A stretch of 64,000 nt of DNA from Dyadobacter sp. CECT 9275 (lineage in GTDB: Bacteria; Bacteroidota; Bacteroidia; Cytophagales; Spirosomataceae). The stretch lies in NCBI RefSeq assembly GCF_907164905.1, contig NZ_CAJRAF010000004.1, positions 744,001-808,000 of the forward strand, read 5' to 3'. Below the pieces are notes generated by a model, which was given only the letters and a program-made list of their open reading frames with translations, did no database searches and was not told the DNA's origin. Below are positions 17,007 to 26,375 of the stretch, in pieces. The first letter of the stretch is position 1. Each line of letters begins with the position of its first letter. The translations under genes and the position numbers were made by a program.

Positions 17007-17855
17007 TTAATGTCTGGATAGTGAAGTAAACTCTTCGTCCGTCAGATCAATATCGGCTGCTTTCAGGTTTTCTTGCAAATGTTTCAACGAGCTTGTCCCG
17101 GGAATAAGCAGGATGTTACCGGAACGTTTTAGTAACCAGGCGAGGGCTATTTGTGCCACCGTCGCATCATGGTTTCTGGCAATATTGCTAATTTTGTCTG
17201 CAAGCTTCTCGGGGCCGGATGCCAGCGGAAACCAGGGAATAAACGCCATCCCGTTTCTGGCAGTAAAATCAACAACTTCATCCCATTGCCGGTCGCCCAG
17301 ATTGTAGAGATTCTGCACCGACACAATGGGCAAGACCTTCGACGCTTTTTCAATCTGCGCAATACTTACTTCCGACAGCCCAACATATCTGATCTTTCCC
17401 GCTTTCACTGCCTCGGCAACCGGCGCCAGCGTTTCTTCCACTGGTACCTTTGGATCAATACGGTGCAGTTGCCAAAGGTCAATGGTATCCGTTTTCAATC
17501 GTTTTAAACTCCCTTCGATGTTTTCTTTTATAAATTTCGGATCACCATCAACAACCCATTTTCCTGGACCGGGCCGCCTGAATCCTCCTTTTGTAGCAAT
17601 GATCAGATCCTTTTTATACGGGTAAAGTGCTTCTGCAATCAGCGATTCATTAAACTGAGGCCCGTAAGCCTCTGCAGTATCAATAAAATTCACTCCCGAT
17701 TCAACCGCTGCCAAAAGGACCTTTTTAGCATTTTCGCGGTCCTTCACTTCTCCGAATACCCCCGAACCCGTAAGTTGCATCGCACCGTAACCCAGCCGAT
17801 TTATTTCGATATCCGACCCCAATTTATAGGTCAGCTTGTTTTTTGTATTTTCCAT
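17007..17855 (-). CDS. Aldo/keto reductase
   Basis: A 282-residue NADPH-dependent oxidoreductase with an (alpha/beta)8 barrel. The catalytic tetrad is visible as Asp59 and Tyr64 (NFIDTAEAYGPQ), Lys89 (IIATKGG) and His131 (LWQLHRID). The C-terminal cofactor region reads LLIPGTSSLKHLQENLKAADI. It resembles the broad YdbC/AKR13-like group of general aldehyde reductases. No operon partner is adjacent, so the substrate cannot be inferred. Confidence 0.9.
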   Translation of the reverse strand: MENTKNKLTYKLGSDIEINRLGYGAMQLTGSGVFGEVKDRENAKKVLLAAVESGVNFIDTAEAYGPQFNESLIAEALYPYKKDLIIATKGGFRRPGPGKWVVDGDPKFIKENIEGSLKRLKTDTIDLWQLHRIDPKVPVEETLAPVAEAVKAGKIRYVGLSEVSIAQIEKASKVLPIVSVQNLYNLGDRQWDEVVDFTARNGMAFIPWFPLASGPEKLADKISNIARNHDATVAQIALAWLLKRSGNILLIPGTSSLKHLQENLKAADIDLTDEEFTSLSRH

Positions 17856-17990
17856 TTTTTACTTTTTTAGTACTCAAGGGATAACAAAAAAGTCGTGCGA
17901 AATGGTAGCTACATCACTAGCGAAAATCAAACAAATTTTTGCGAATTTCAAACAAAAAGTACCAAGGCATCCTAAAAGCTCGACCATACC

Positions 17991-19277
17991 CTAGCGGGCT
18001 GCTTTTTTTGAAGTCCCTCCCGACCAACGCAACTGTAAGCCAAAAGAGGTGAAACGAAGCTTATCCGCGGTGACGGAACCCATCGGATACCTGAAAAAGG
18101 GTTCCAAAGCCAGCCTGTTATTTTGCAATGGGTAACTGATTCCCAAACCAAGGTAAAGCGCTGTACCAAAACTCCACCTTCCCTTTCGAGTCTGATCGGT
18201 AACAGAACTAATATCTTCCACAGTTTGAGTGGATACCACCACCGGCCCGCCTTCAGTTTCCGTTACAGTGGTGATAACCCTCTGATTTTTATAGGTATAA
18301 TCTGCGATTTGCCCTACACTCCCCTGTAGCGAAATCCCCCCCGTGGCTACAATCCCCAACATTCCGAAACTTCCTATCCCGTATCTCAGGTGCAGCGGCA
18401 TTTCCAAATTAAGCCAATGATGTTGCGCCCTTTGCAGCTGAGGGATTCCCCCGGCAAGCGGAGTGATGCCCGGTTTTATATCCAGAGATTGCCTGCCCAC
18501 ATATATACCGGTGCTAAAATCCAGGTGAGGGCCGACAGGCAAATCCATCATTCCGCCCAGCGCATAATTTATTTTCAGCTGTGTTTCCGCCGCATGGTTG
18601 GATTGCTGTGCCAGGCCGATACCATAGCGGATCGCCCGGACAGTCCGAATGCCATCATTCAGCTCCTGCGGTATGCCGCCCACATACAATTTATGAAAAT
18701 TAACGGTATAAAACCGGGCAGGTTCTGGTACTAAAAATGTGGCACGACTAGCTGTTTCGGCCATTCCACTTTTTTCAATGTCTTCATCGATGTTTAACCA
18801 TAAATAATCCTCTTTTGCAGTATTTTCACCGAGCCCCCTGTTCCTCTGAAGGGAAAAACGGTTACCGCTTTTTGGAGAGAGACCTCCCGGATTATCGTTT
18901 TCCCGGGTCCTTACGTGCTTACTTTCCGCGATATTGCGGCCCGGCGCACCGCCACCGTCCTTTCGGTGTAACCCATCTGATACCGGTAATTTTTTTTCTC
19001 GGCCGGCAACTGGGTCTCTGCTGCCAATTACTTCCTTCCCTCCAGTGAGAGCCTTCGTTCGTTTGTTACCGCTCAGTAGCCTTTTAGTTCCCAGGCCAAT
19101 TCCAATGAGAAGCATCAAACCTGCTGCGATACGCATCCAATAAAACAATGGCCGCCTTTCACGCTTTTTTTCCGCTCTGAATTTTTCAAAATCCTCCCAG
19201 GCATCAGGCTGATAGGAGGTAGCATACTCCCTCAGCCGGCTGATCATATCGCTATCGATAGGCTCCTGATCTGACAT
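17991..19277 (-). CDS. Single-pass membrane protein with C-terminal barrel-like domain, partner of ECF sigma factor
   Basis: A 428-residue protein with a cytoplasmic acidic N-terminus (MSDQEPIDSDMISRLREYAT), one membrane helix at about 47-66 (MRIAAGLMLLIGIGLGT), a low-complexity linker, and a C-terminal beta-rich region with alternating strands (YGIGLAQQSN, LDFSTGIYVGRQSL, LHLRYGIGSFGML, SFGTALYLGLGISYPL, FTSFGLQLRW) like small outer-membrane barrels. It begins 5 bp after the sigma-factor gene, and the N-terminal layout is that of Bacteroidota anti-sigma-type proteins. A role in controlling the sigma factor is inferred. No classical zinc-anti-sigma motif is visible. Confidence 0.75.
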   Translation of the reverse strand: MSDQEPIDSDMISRLREYATSYQPDAWEDFEKFRAEKKRERRPLFYWMRIAAGLMLLIGIGLGTKRLLSGNKRTKALTGGKEVIGSRDPVAGREKKLPVSDGLHRKDGGGAPGRNIAESKHVRTRENDNPGGLSPKSGNRFSLQRNRGLGENTAKEDYLWLNIDEDIEKSGMAETASRATFLVPEPARFYTVNFHKLYVGGIPQELNDGIRTVRAIRYGIGLAQQSNHAAETQLKINYALGGMMDLPVGPHLDFSTGIYVGRQSLDIKPGITPLAGGIPQLQRAQHHWLNLEMPLHLRYGIGSFGMLGIVATGGISLQGSVGQIADYTYKNQRVITTVTETEGGPVVVSTQTVEDISSVTDQTRKGRWSFGTALYLGLGISYPLQNNRLALEPFFRYPMGSVTADKLRFTSFGLQLRWSGGTSKKAAR

Positions 19278-19282
19278 CTTTT

Positions 19283-19879
19283 CTAATTAATCCTGTTTTG
19301 AATAGTTATCAGTTTTCGCAGACTTTGCTTAGCTTTTGTCAGATATGCCCTGGATGACGCCGCCGGAATATGCATCATTTTAGCTATTTCTTCATGGCTA
19401 TACCCCTCCACTTCATACAAATTGAACACTACCTTCCACATAGACGGTAACTTATCCAGCAGGCGCAGGATTTCTGCTACCGACTGATTTCCGGACGCAT
19501 CTTCCGCCGTCCAAAACTGATCGTCGTAACCATTGAGCCCCGAAATAAGATCGTTTTTCTTCTCCTTCCTGAAGCAGTCAATGGCCGTATGTACTACCAG
19601 GGTTCTCATCCAGCCTCTGAAAGATTTAAGCGTATATAACTGCTGCGGCAGCTGGTCAAATATTTTAAGAAAAGCATCATTCACAACCTCCTGCGCCATA
19701 TCCTTGCTGGAAAGGTATCTCAGACCAATTCCCATTGCCAATCCAAAAAAATGCTTAAACACCCACCGCTGGGCTCTTGAATCCCTTTTTGCGCAACGCT
19801 CAATCCATTCTCTTTCATCAGACGTACAATCAGATAACCATTCCACATTAAAAAAATAATGCTGCCTACCCCGGAGCAT
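19283..19879 (-). CDS. ECF-type RNA polymerase sigma factor
   Basis: A 198-residue sigma-70 family protein. Region 2 includes KDMAQEVVNDAFLKIFDQL and FRGWMRTLVVHTAIDCFRKE (core binding and -10 recognition). Region 4 includes LPSMWKVVFNLYEVEGYSHE and EIAKMMHIPAASSRAYLTKA, a helix-turn-helix for -35 recognition. The linker between them is short, as in ECF factors. The partner membrane protein begins 5 bp downstream, and a lipoprotein gene ends 43 bp upstream, so the three may form one unit. Confidence 0.92.
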   Translation of the reverse strand: MLRGRQHYFFNVEWLSDCTSDEREWIERCAKRDSRAQRWVFKHFFGLAMGIGLRYLSSKDMAQEVVNDAFLKIFDQLPQQLYTLKSFRGWMRTLVVHTAIDCFRKEKKNDLISGLNGYDDQFWTAEDASGNQSVAEILRLLDKLPSMWKVVFNLYEVEGYSHEEIAKMMHIPAASSRAYLTKAKQSLRKLITIQNRIN

Positions 19880-19922
19880 GGGGCAAGCAACAGATAGGTT
19901 GAATAAAATAAAAGACCAGAAA

Positions 19923-20417
19923 TTACTTGGAACTGGATACGTTTCCGTCGGGATCTATTACTTTGTCATCCTCCTTGGAACCGTTGGACACCTGGACGTT
20001 AACATCGGCAGCATCAACCGATCCTCCAAAAAGTTTCTGAAGGTCCACGGTCAGGGTATAGTGGTTAATGACGGTGGTCTGAACACCATCGGGTAAGTCG
20101 TAACTCACCACAAGCCGGGTCATCATCGGATAGGACTCCATGAGTATACCGTCCCAAACAATTTTATAATTTTCGATACCGCCTGCTCCGCTTACATTGA
20201 TTTTCAAGATGTTCGCTTCCCTCTCAACCCCGTCTATTTCAAAAGGTGTTCCTTTAAAAGTTTCCCGTGCGGTCATCAGCTTGTTGTATTTTTCGGCGCT
20301 GGTCTGCAGGAAAGCATCACCATCGGGAGCAACGGTGTTTTCCTGATTACACGAGAAAGTAAAAACAGCCGCCGAAAGGGCAAGAAAGACGAAACGGATG
20401 ATGAATTTTGTTTTCAT
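19923..20417 (-). CDS. Putative lipoprotein of unknown function
   Basis: A 164-residue protein with a lipoprotein signal (FLALSAAVFTFSC, Cys23). The mature part contains FKGTPFEIDGVEREANILKI and YKIVWDGILMESYPMMTRLV, is beta-rich, and ends in a polar tail. I do not recognise a family. It lies 43 bp upstream of the ECF sigma gene on the same strand and may be co-transcribed with it. Confidence 0.7.
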   Translation of the reverse strand: MKTKFIIRFVFLALSAAVFTFSCNQENTVAPDGDAFLQTSAEKYNKLMTARETFKGTPFEIDGVEREANILKINVSGAGGIENYKIVWDGILMESYPMMTRLVVSYDLPDGVQTTVINHYTLTVDLQKLFGGSVDAADVNVQVSNGSKEDDKVIDPDGNVSSSK

Positions 20418-20584
20418 TTTTGCTAACAGATTAAGTGTTTTTAACCATGTCGTTACCCAAAGGGGAAATGCTACCGATCACAATTAAAAATATTTCTCTT
20501 ATCTGAAAACATTTGCGGCCGTTTGGTTGGAATGGCGCGGAAGGAAAGGTACTTTTTTACGAAAACAGGTTTAAAAAAGTTTAG

Positions 20585-20592
20585 TAACTTTG
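20585..20592 (+). promoter_or_regulatory. Candidate -7 box (TAACTTTG) of the response regulator gene
   Basis: TAACTTTG fits the Bacteroidota -7 consensus TAnnTTTG exactly and lies 31 bp before the ATG at 20624. No clear -33 TTTG is visible at the expected spacing, so support is moderate. Confidence 0.35.
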
Positions 20593-20623
20593 GTTACAAC
20601 TGTGTACCAAGTAAATTGCAGCC

Positions 20624-21019
20624 ATGCCGACAAAGACAATATATCTGGCAGATGATGATCCGGATGACAGGTTTCTGATCAGAGAGGCTATCAAAGAAGT
20701 GAATCCGGAAATAAAGATCATTGAAACGGATAACGGCCTTGCCCTTTTATCCCTGATCAGGGAAATTACCGAGCCGGAATCTACCCTTATCCTGCTGGAC
20801 ATGAACATGCCAAAAATGAATGGGCTGGAAACGATTACTGCGTTAAGGTCAGACCCCACCCTGCCGTTAATTCCCGCTATGATGATCTCCACCTCCTATG
20901 ATCATTCGCTGGCGGAAGAAGCGTTCCGGGCGGGGATAAACGGGTATATGACCAAACCCGTAACCTACGAAGGATTTATTGATATGGGGCATCAATTGGT
21001 GGCCCGGTTTTTGGCCTAA
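20624..21019 (+). CDS. Single-domain response regulator (CheY/Rcp1-like)
   Basis: A 131-residue receiver domain without output domain. The acidic pocket is D10-D11-D12 (YLADDDPDDRFLI), the phospho-acceptor is Asp59 (LILLDMNMPKMNG), and the switch Lys is 111 (GYMTKPV). The PDD after the acidic pocket is typical of Rcp1-type regulators paired with phytochrome-like or hybrid kinases. No histidine kinase gene is adjacent, so the partner is encoded elsewhere. Confidence 0.92.
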   Translation: MPTKTIYLADDDPDDRFLIREAIKEVNPEIKIIETDNGLALLSLIREITEPESTLILLDMNMPKMNGLETITALRSDPTLPLIPAMMISTSYDHSLAEEAFRAGINGYMTKPVTYEGFIDMGHQLVARFLA

Positions 21020-21051
21020 CGCCGGATTCTGTAACATTCGGCTTCACACCG

Positions 21052-21252
21052 TCATTCCGTTTCAACCTTACTGTAAGAATATTTTCCCTTGATATACCGG
21101 TTCAAAAAGTTACCTTTTGACCTTGCACCTTTCATCCGGGCAAATACCTGCTCGGGAACGAGGTGGTAATCATAAATTGTCCCTGAAAGAAATACAATGC
21201 GGAGTGTAGTATCAGTATCGTAGGACATGGATTCAATAACGGATGAAGGCAT
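21052..21252 (-). CDS. KTSC-domain small protein
   Basis: A 66-residue protein that is almost entirely a KTSC domain: MPSSVIESMSYDTDTTLRI, then FLSGTIYDYHLVPEQVF and SKGNFLNRYIKGKYSYSKV. The domain is widespread, often fused to lysyl-tRNA synthetase or found alone, and its role is unknown. It ends 32 bp from the convergent response regulator gene. Confidence 0.82.
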   Translation of the reverse strand: MPSSVIESMSYDTDTTLRIVFLSGTIYDYHLVPEQVFARMKGARSKGNFLNRYIKGKYSYSKVETE

Positions 21253-21284
21253 AAGTATACTACGATTTAACGACCACCTTTCCC

Positions 21285-21848
21285 TTAGTCAAGTTCCGTG
21301 TATCCGTCATCGCCAAGGATATCGTGGCCATTGTTTGCCCTGAACGCTCTGACGATCGCACGCCTGTCTTCCTTATTCTTAGGATCTACACTGATAATAA
21401 TACCGCCCTCCTTCATCGTATCTCCATAGGAACCCACATGCTCCTTAAGTTGGTTATATCCTGCAAAATGTTCATCCTCCGTTTTGCCATCATCCGTTGC
21501 CGGTGTACTATCCGCTTTCCTGAACAAAGCATTTGAAATAACAATGCCCCATTCCCGGAAGGAAATAACAGAGGTAGCCGTGACGATCACTCCCGAAATC
21601 ATGTCCTTGGTCTTTGCCAGAAGCGAATCCGCAGGCGCAGGGGCAGCCTCAGGATCATACTCCTGAACGGCCAGATTCTCCTCATTTTCAAAGGTACTGA
21701 AGGTTTCGTCAGACATCAGTACAGCAATATCATCAGCCTGATGTCCTCGTTGTAAAAGTGCGTTATAAGCCGAGTCCGCATCTTTTTTAGTAAAAAAGAC
21801 CCCGGAAATAGTTCCGGGTGAATAACTCGAAAGACCAGATTTTTCCAT
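21285..21848 (-). CDS. General stress protein with YflT-like domain
   Basis: A 187-residue soluble protein. The N-terminal part matches the YflT/GsiB-17M pattern: TISGVFFTKKDADSAYNALL followed by GHQADDIAVLMSDET. The middle has a short hydrophobic segment (ISGVIVTATSVISF), and the C-terminus has GGIIISVDPKNKEDRRAIV followed by GHDILGDDGYTEL. The family is linked to general stress response, though its mechanism is unknown. It stands with other small stress-type genes behind the trehalose operon. Confidence 0.75.
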   Translation of the reverse strand: MEKSGLSSYSPGTISGVFFTKKDADSAYNALLQRGHQADDIAVLMSDETFSTFENEENLAVQEYDPEAAPAPADSLLAKTKDMISGVIVTATSVISFREWGIVISNALFRKADSTPATDDGKTEDEHFAGYNQLKEHVGSYGDTMKEGGIIISVDPKNKEDRRAIVRAFRANNGHDILGDDGYTELD

Positions 21849-21886
21849 TGAAAATTGACTAAGGTCGGATGATGCCTGTCTATATT

Positions 21887-22063
21887 TTAATTCTGAAGTA
21901 CTTCCAGATCAGAAGCTTTGAATTCGCCTTCCTCCTCCACCCCTTCCGCATTGGTGTAACGACACAACAGCTGCCCGTCAGATAAGTACCTGATCACGGT
22001 CATCCCGTTTGTGCCGTTTTTTTCCTTCACCCAGGCACCTTCTTTAAATTGTGGATCGTCCAT
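21887..22063 (-). CDS. Small DUF2158/YodC-like protein
   Basis: A 58-residue protein read from the ATG at 22063 (MDDPQFKEGAWVKEKNGTNG). It has the KxGxxVxxKxGG-like start and the LLCRYTNAEGVEEEGEFKAS end of YodC-type proteins, which form small SH3-like barrels of unknown role. An upstream ATG at 22123 would place the first codons inside the terminator hairpin of the trehalose operon, which argues for the shorter form. Confidence 0.65.
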   Translation of the reverse strand: MDDPQFKEGAWVKEKNGTNGMTVIRYLSDGQLLCRYTNAEGVEEEGEFKASDLEVLQN

Positions 22064-22090
22064 ATCTATCTTTTTTAAATACGGTTCCCT

Positions 22091-22130
22091 AAAAAATTGT
22101 ACCATGAAGGTCAGACGCTCCATGGTACAA
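22091..22130 (-). terminator. Rho-independent terminator of the treZ-treY/malQ operon
   Basis: Perfect 10-bp arms, TTGTACCATG (22097-22106) and CATGGTACAA (22121-22130), enclose a 14-nt loop. Read on the minus strand, a run of six T follows directly. It lies 21 bp after the stop of the TreY-MalQ gene. This is the clearest intrinsic terminator in the window. Confidence 0.8.
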
Positions 22131-22151
22131 CAGACAAACCTGCGTGATACA

Positions 22152-25100
22152 TTAATCCCGGTTATAGAGTACAGTCCACAATTTCAGTTTATTCTGAGTT
22201 TCCCGGGTGAGCTGGCCAGGTAAGAGACGCCAGGCCCAGTTACCATCGTTGGACCCGGGAATATTCATTTTATTGGACTCGTCCAGATTCAGTACATCCT
22301 GTATGGGCAATACCACCGTTTTTGCAACGGATGAATACAGCAGCCTTGCCATTACTTCATATACTTCCTCCTCATTCACCGACCTGCCCAAAAACTCCTG
22401 CAGACGTTCCAAAGTTTCCTCGTCAACATCTTTTCTGAACCAGCCTCTTATGGTATTGTTGTCATGCGTACCTGTATAGGCGATAAAATTAGGGGTATAA
22501 TTATGGGGAATATGATCCGACTCGGGCATGCTTTCATCAAAACCATACTGCAGTACTTTCATTCCCGGCAGCTCAAACGCATCGCGGAGCTGGAAAACAG
22601 CCGGACTGGTTTTGCCCAAGTCTTCCGCCACAAAAGGCAGGCTTCCCAGTTTTTCCTTCATCGTGTCAAAGAAATCGGCACCGGGGCCGTGCTCCCATAC
22701 ACCGTTGATAGCGGTGGTATCCCCACCTGGAACAACCCAATAGTCTGCAAAGGCACGGAAATGATCCAGCCGTACCAGATCAAAAAGTTCGATATTCTTG
22801 CGGAGCCGCTCGGTCCACCACTGGTATCCCTGCGCTTTCAGAGCCGGCCAGTTAAATACAGGCATACCCCAGAGTTGTCCTTCCTTGGCAAAGGCGTCTG
22901 GCGGGACACCGGCAACACCAGTAATTTTACCGCTTTCATCAATCTGGAAAAAATCCTTATTTGCCCAAACGTCCGATGAATTGTAACTTACATAAAACGG
23001 CATGTCTCCCAATATGCGGATATCTCTTTCATTACAATAAGCCCGAAGTGCTTTCCACTGACGGACGAATATATACTGCATCCATTTGATAAACCGGATT
23101 TCGTCTGGTTCCTGATCGGCCAGTTCCTTCAATACCGCGTCGTCGTGCAGCTTATACGGTTCTTCCCATTCTGCCCAGGGTTGGTCAGGATGTTTCCCTT
23201 TCAGCAGCATATACAAAGCAAAGTCCTGCAGCCATTCCTGATTATCCGCACAGAATTCATCAAAAGCTTCTGTAGAAAACACCTCAGGCTGATTTACGTA
23301 GCTGGCATAAGCCTGTCTCAGGATTTCCATTTTCACCTCACCTGCCTTGGTATAATCTGTTTTCCCATTCTGGGGAAGATAGTAGTCGGTCAGATTTACG
23401 GCATCCAGCAAGCCATCCGCCGCCAGTATTTCGGGACTGATCAACAGGGGATTTCCTGCGCGGCTTGAGAGTGCACTATAAGGAGAATTTCCCTGAGATA
23501 CTTCGGTGGGATTCAGCGGCAACAGTTGCCATATCCGCTGATGGCTTTTGGCCAGAAAATCCGCAAAAGCATAGGCTTCAGGCCCCATATCACCTATCCC
23601 GAATGGCGAAGCAAGGGAAGTAATATGGGTGAGAATACCTGCACTACGTACGTTGGTCACCCTTGTGCCTTTTAAAACAGCAACCGGAAAATCGCTGAAA
23701 AGTACGGATGGAAAAAGAGATTCAAACGTAATCTCCTGCCCCGTTACCAAATTCTGCCAGCCCGTATTCAGTCCGTGCGGCAGTATGATTTCAGTATCTT
23801 TCCAGTCAATATTAAAAATATCTGTCCCTTGTTTCCTGCATATGTCAGATATGTGGAGTGGAACCGCCACAATCAGTACCTTTTGTTTATAAATTCTGGC
23901 AAAGGCCAGAATATGATCTTTAAAAATTCCGTCTGTCTGAAGAGGCACGTAGTCCCCTTCCGAGAAAATTGCCGCCTCATTTTTCCTCAGGTGAAACAAC
24001 TGCTGCGTTAACCACAACTTGATTTGCCCGGTATTGCGATTTTGCCACAGTTTTTCCAGAAGACGCTGTGGATCCTCATACGCATCAAATTCCGCGAGCC
24101 ACTGCTGCCTTTTTACAAAATCCACCGCTCTTCTGTTGTCAGGATCTACCATACTGAAATCCCACAAATCACACCCCTGATAAACATCTGGTACGCCCGG
24201 ACAGGCAAATTTCAGCAGCAATTGTGAAAGCGAGTTGATGACACCATACTCCGAAATTTCGGTGTGGAAGGCTGAAAAACTCTTCCAGAAGGCACTTTCC
24301 TTATCCAAAATCGCCTGAACGAACGACGTTACCCCTGTTTCATAAGCTTCATTGGGCGCTGTCCAGGAGGTATTCCGTTTTGCCTCGCGGAATGCTTTCT
24401 GCAGGTATTCTTCCAACCGTTTTTGAAAATCATCCTCGTCTTCGCCTGGCATTGGAAATGCACCTGCCAGGGTTTGGTATATCAAGTACTCGTCATTCGC
24501 ATCGGGAGCGCCACATTTTTCAATTACTCCTACATTCATTTCCCGCCATGCGTCCACGTGCTCAAACCATTGCGGGGCAAAATCGGTCAGGACATTCAGC
24601 CGCGCTCTTACGTCCTCTCCCCGCTTGGTATCATGGGTGGATGTACTGTTGAGGGACAGCGGCCAGTCTTTACGGCGCGTCTTCATTTTGTTATGGAAAT
24701 CGTGGGGCGATATCCCAAAATTTTCCACGGAATCCCCAACCTCATTATGCCCGAGAAATCGGTTATAGGTATACATGAGGGTATCTTCGTCTCCCTTGGC
24801 CATTACAGGTCCGGTGAATTGCATGCACCTTTGATAAAATTCCGCTGCGTTGTTCTTATAGTCGTCATTTTCCTCTGCCGGACGGTTTAACAACGAATCC
24901 GCAAGAATACCAACGGCTTCCTCCAGTTCAGGATGAGCGTTTTTAACCTCATCCAGTATTTGACTTACGGCAGCCATCTCCGTGTTGTCCAGCGGAAATA
25001 CATTCCCGTAATACCGGTACACCGGACAATGAACCAAAAATTCCCCGATTGCACTTTTCAGGCTTTCTTTACCCACCGAATGCAGCGCTTCCTCCTCCAC

Positions 25101-26375
25101 CAGGTTCAATTCCACAAAAAGCTGATACAGATTTTCCAGCTCACCTCCCATATGTTCATACAGGATGTGCGCCTTCTTTTCAAGCAGCAACTGCGTAACC
25201 GGCTTGCTTTCTCCGACCAGATTCTGATAATATTCCGTAAAAGTGCTCTCGCTTGCCTTGTTCGTCAGTACATTATTAACCGCAGCTAAAAACTCATAAC
25301 CGGTAGTACCTTCCACCGGCCAGGATTTCGGGAGAGATTCGCCATTCTTCAGAATTTTTTCCACCATAATACTCGTATCGTCACCTGCCAGCTGACGAAG
25401 GTGCTGCAGGTATCGGGAGGGATTGTATAGGCCATCAATGTGGTCGATCCTAAGGCCCTGAATGACTCCTTTATCTATGAGTGATTTGATTAATACATGG
25501 TATCTACCAAAAACTTCCTCATTTTGTATATTCAGACAAATAAGTCCGTTGACGGTAAAAAAGCGCCGAAAATTGATCTGATGCTCCGTTTTTTGCCAGT
25601 GGCACAAAGCATAGTTCTGCATATCAATCACCTGCCGTAACAGTTGCCTGTCGGCATTAATCCCTTCCAGCCTGTTGCTCACTTGTTCCATTGCAGCCCC
25701 GTTGCCCAGAATGGATTGCAGCTGGAGCAAAATCTCATGCCACATTTCGGTAAAGGTATGTGCTTCCTGCTCCTGGTTCAGTGCACCGATCTGGCTGACA
25801 ATCTGTGCCAAAGACTGGTTGCTGAGCATTTCGGGGGTATCCAGCACCAACAGGTATGCCTGCGGATTGAGCGGAAAAACGGCCTCTTCATAACGTATCA
25901 CCAAGCGGCTTGACTGGTATTTCAGCGCGACCTGGTCATTTTCCAGTATCTCGTCCAGGTCCGCCGACAGGAAGGGTACCATTAGTTTACCGTGGTACAA
26001 CCGGCTGTTCCAGGCGATATCAAAAAACGGCAGATAAAGCGACTGCATTCCTTTTTCCAGTACATCCATCAGCCAGGGATTCTCGGAATGGAACGCCATG
26101 TGATTGGGAACAATATCCTGTAACCAGCTCATTTGGTTTTCTTTCAGGATACCACTGACATCCAGCAGGTCCTGCTCGGTACCAATTTCAGGATCAATCT
26201 GATTTGGATTTACGCCGTCGTAACCATGGCTGCTGCCGGAAGTGGACTTGAAAACGGGAGAAGCATAAATCGTACTGACCCCTAGCTTCTGCAGGTAGGG
26301 AATTATTTTTTTTAAATCTTTAAAACTGAATTCCTTACGGAACTGCAGGCGGTAGGTCGCGGCGAGATTATTCAT
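22152..26375 (-). CDS. Bifunctional maltooligosyltrehalose synthase / 4-alpha-glucanotransferase fusion
   Basis: A 1407-residue fusion. Residues 1-900 are TreY (GH13): ATYRLQFRKEFSFKDL start, SHGYDGVNPNQIDPEIG, RIDHIDGLYNP with the nucleophile Asp (about 310), IMVEKILKNGESLP with the acid/base Glu (about 337), and TSTHDTKRGEDVRARL. Residues from about 905 are a full-length MalQ (GH77): AGILTHITSLASPFGIGDMG, VRLDHFRAFADYW, VAEDLGKTSPAV and TGTHDNNTIRGW. TreY converts the reducing end of maltodextrin to a trehalosyl unit; MalQ remodels the short leftover glucans. It overlaps treZ by 4 bp. Fusions of these two activities are known elsewhere; here the order is TreY then MalQ. It is cytoplasmic. 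Confidence 0.93.
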   Translation of the reverse strand: MNNLAATYRLQFRKEFSFKDLKKIIPYLQKLGVSTIYASPVFKSTSGSSHGYDGVNPNQIDPEIGTEQDLLDVSGILKENQMSWLQDIVPNHMAFHSENPWLMDVLEKGMQSLYLPFFDIAWNSRLYHGKLMVPFLSADLDEILENDQVALKYQSSRLVIRYEEAVFPLNPQAYLLVLDTPEMLSNQSLAQIVSQIGALNQEQEAHTFTEMWHEILLQLQSILGNGAAMEQVSNRLEGINADRQLLRQVIDMQNYALCHWQKTEHQINFRRFFTVNGLICLNIQNEEVFGRYHVLIKSLIDKGVIQGLRIDHIDGLYNPSRYLQHLRQLAGDDTSIMVEKILKNGESLPKSWPVEGTTGYEFLAAVNNVLTNKASESTFTEYYQNLVGESKPVTQLLLEKKAHILYEHMGGELENLYQLFVELNLVEEEALHSVGKESLKSAIGEFLVHCPVYRYYGNVFPLDNTEMAAVSQILDEVKNAHPELEEAVGILADSLLNRPAEENDDYKNNAAEFYQRCMQFTGPVMAKGDEDTLMYTYNRFLGHNEVGDSVENFGISPHDFHNKMKTRRKDWPLSLNSTSTHDTKRGEDVRARLNVLTDFAPQWFEHVDAWREMNVGVIEKCGAPDANDEYLIYQTLAGAFPMPGEDEDDFQKRLEEYLQKAFREAKRNTSWTAPNEAYETGVTSFVQAILDKESAFWKSFSAFHTEISEYGVINSLSQLLLKFACPGVPDVYQGCDLWDFSMVDPDNRRAVDFVKRQQWLAEFDAYEDPQRLLEKLWQNRNTGQIKLWLTQQLFHLRKNEAAIFSEGDYVPLQTDGIFKDHILAFARIYKQKVLIVAVPLHISDICRKQGTDIFNIDWKDTEIILPHGLNTGWQNLVTGQEITFESLFPSVLFSDFPVAVLKGTRVTNVRSAGILTHITSLASPFGIGDMGPEAYAFADFLAKSHQRIWQLLPLNPTEVSQGNSPYSALSSRAGNPLLISPEILAADGLLDAVNLTDYYLPQNGKTDYTKAGEVKMEILRQAYASYVNQPEVFSTEAFDEFCADNQEWLQDFALYMLLKGKHPDQPWAEWEEPYKLHDDAVLKELADQEPDEIRFIKWMQYIFVRQWKALRAYCNERDIRILGDMPFYVSYNSSDVWANKDFFQIDESGKITGVAGVPPDAFAKEGQLWGMPVFNWPALKAQGYQWWTERLRKNIELFDLVRLDHFRAFADYWVVPGGDTTAINGVWEHGPGADFFDTMKEKLGSLPFVAEDLGKTSPAVFQLRDAFELPGMKVLQYGFDESMPESDHIPHNYTPNFIAYTGTHDNNTIRGWFRKDVDEETLERLQEFLGRSVNEEEVYEVMARLLYSSVAKTVVLPIQDVLNLDESNKMNIPGSNDGNWAWRLLPGQLTRETQNKLKLWTVLYNRD

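Noticed and set aside
22064..22123. Longer N-terminus for the DUF2158-like protein
   Set aside because: These codons lie in the terminator stem of the trehalose operon, and the family begins at the Met at 22063.
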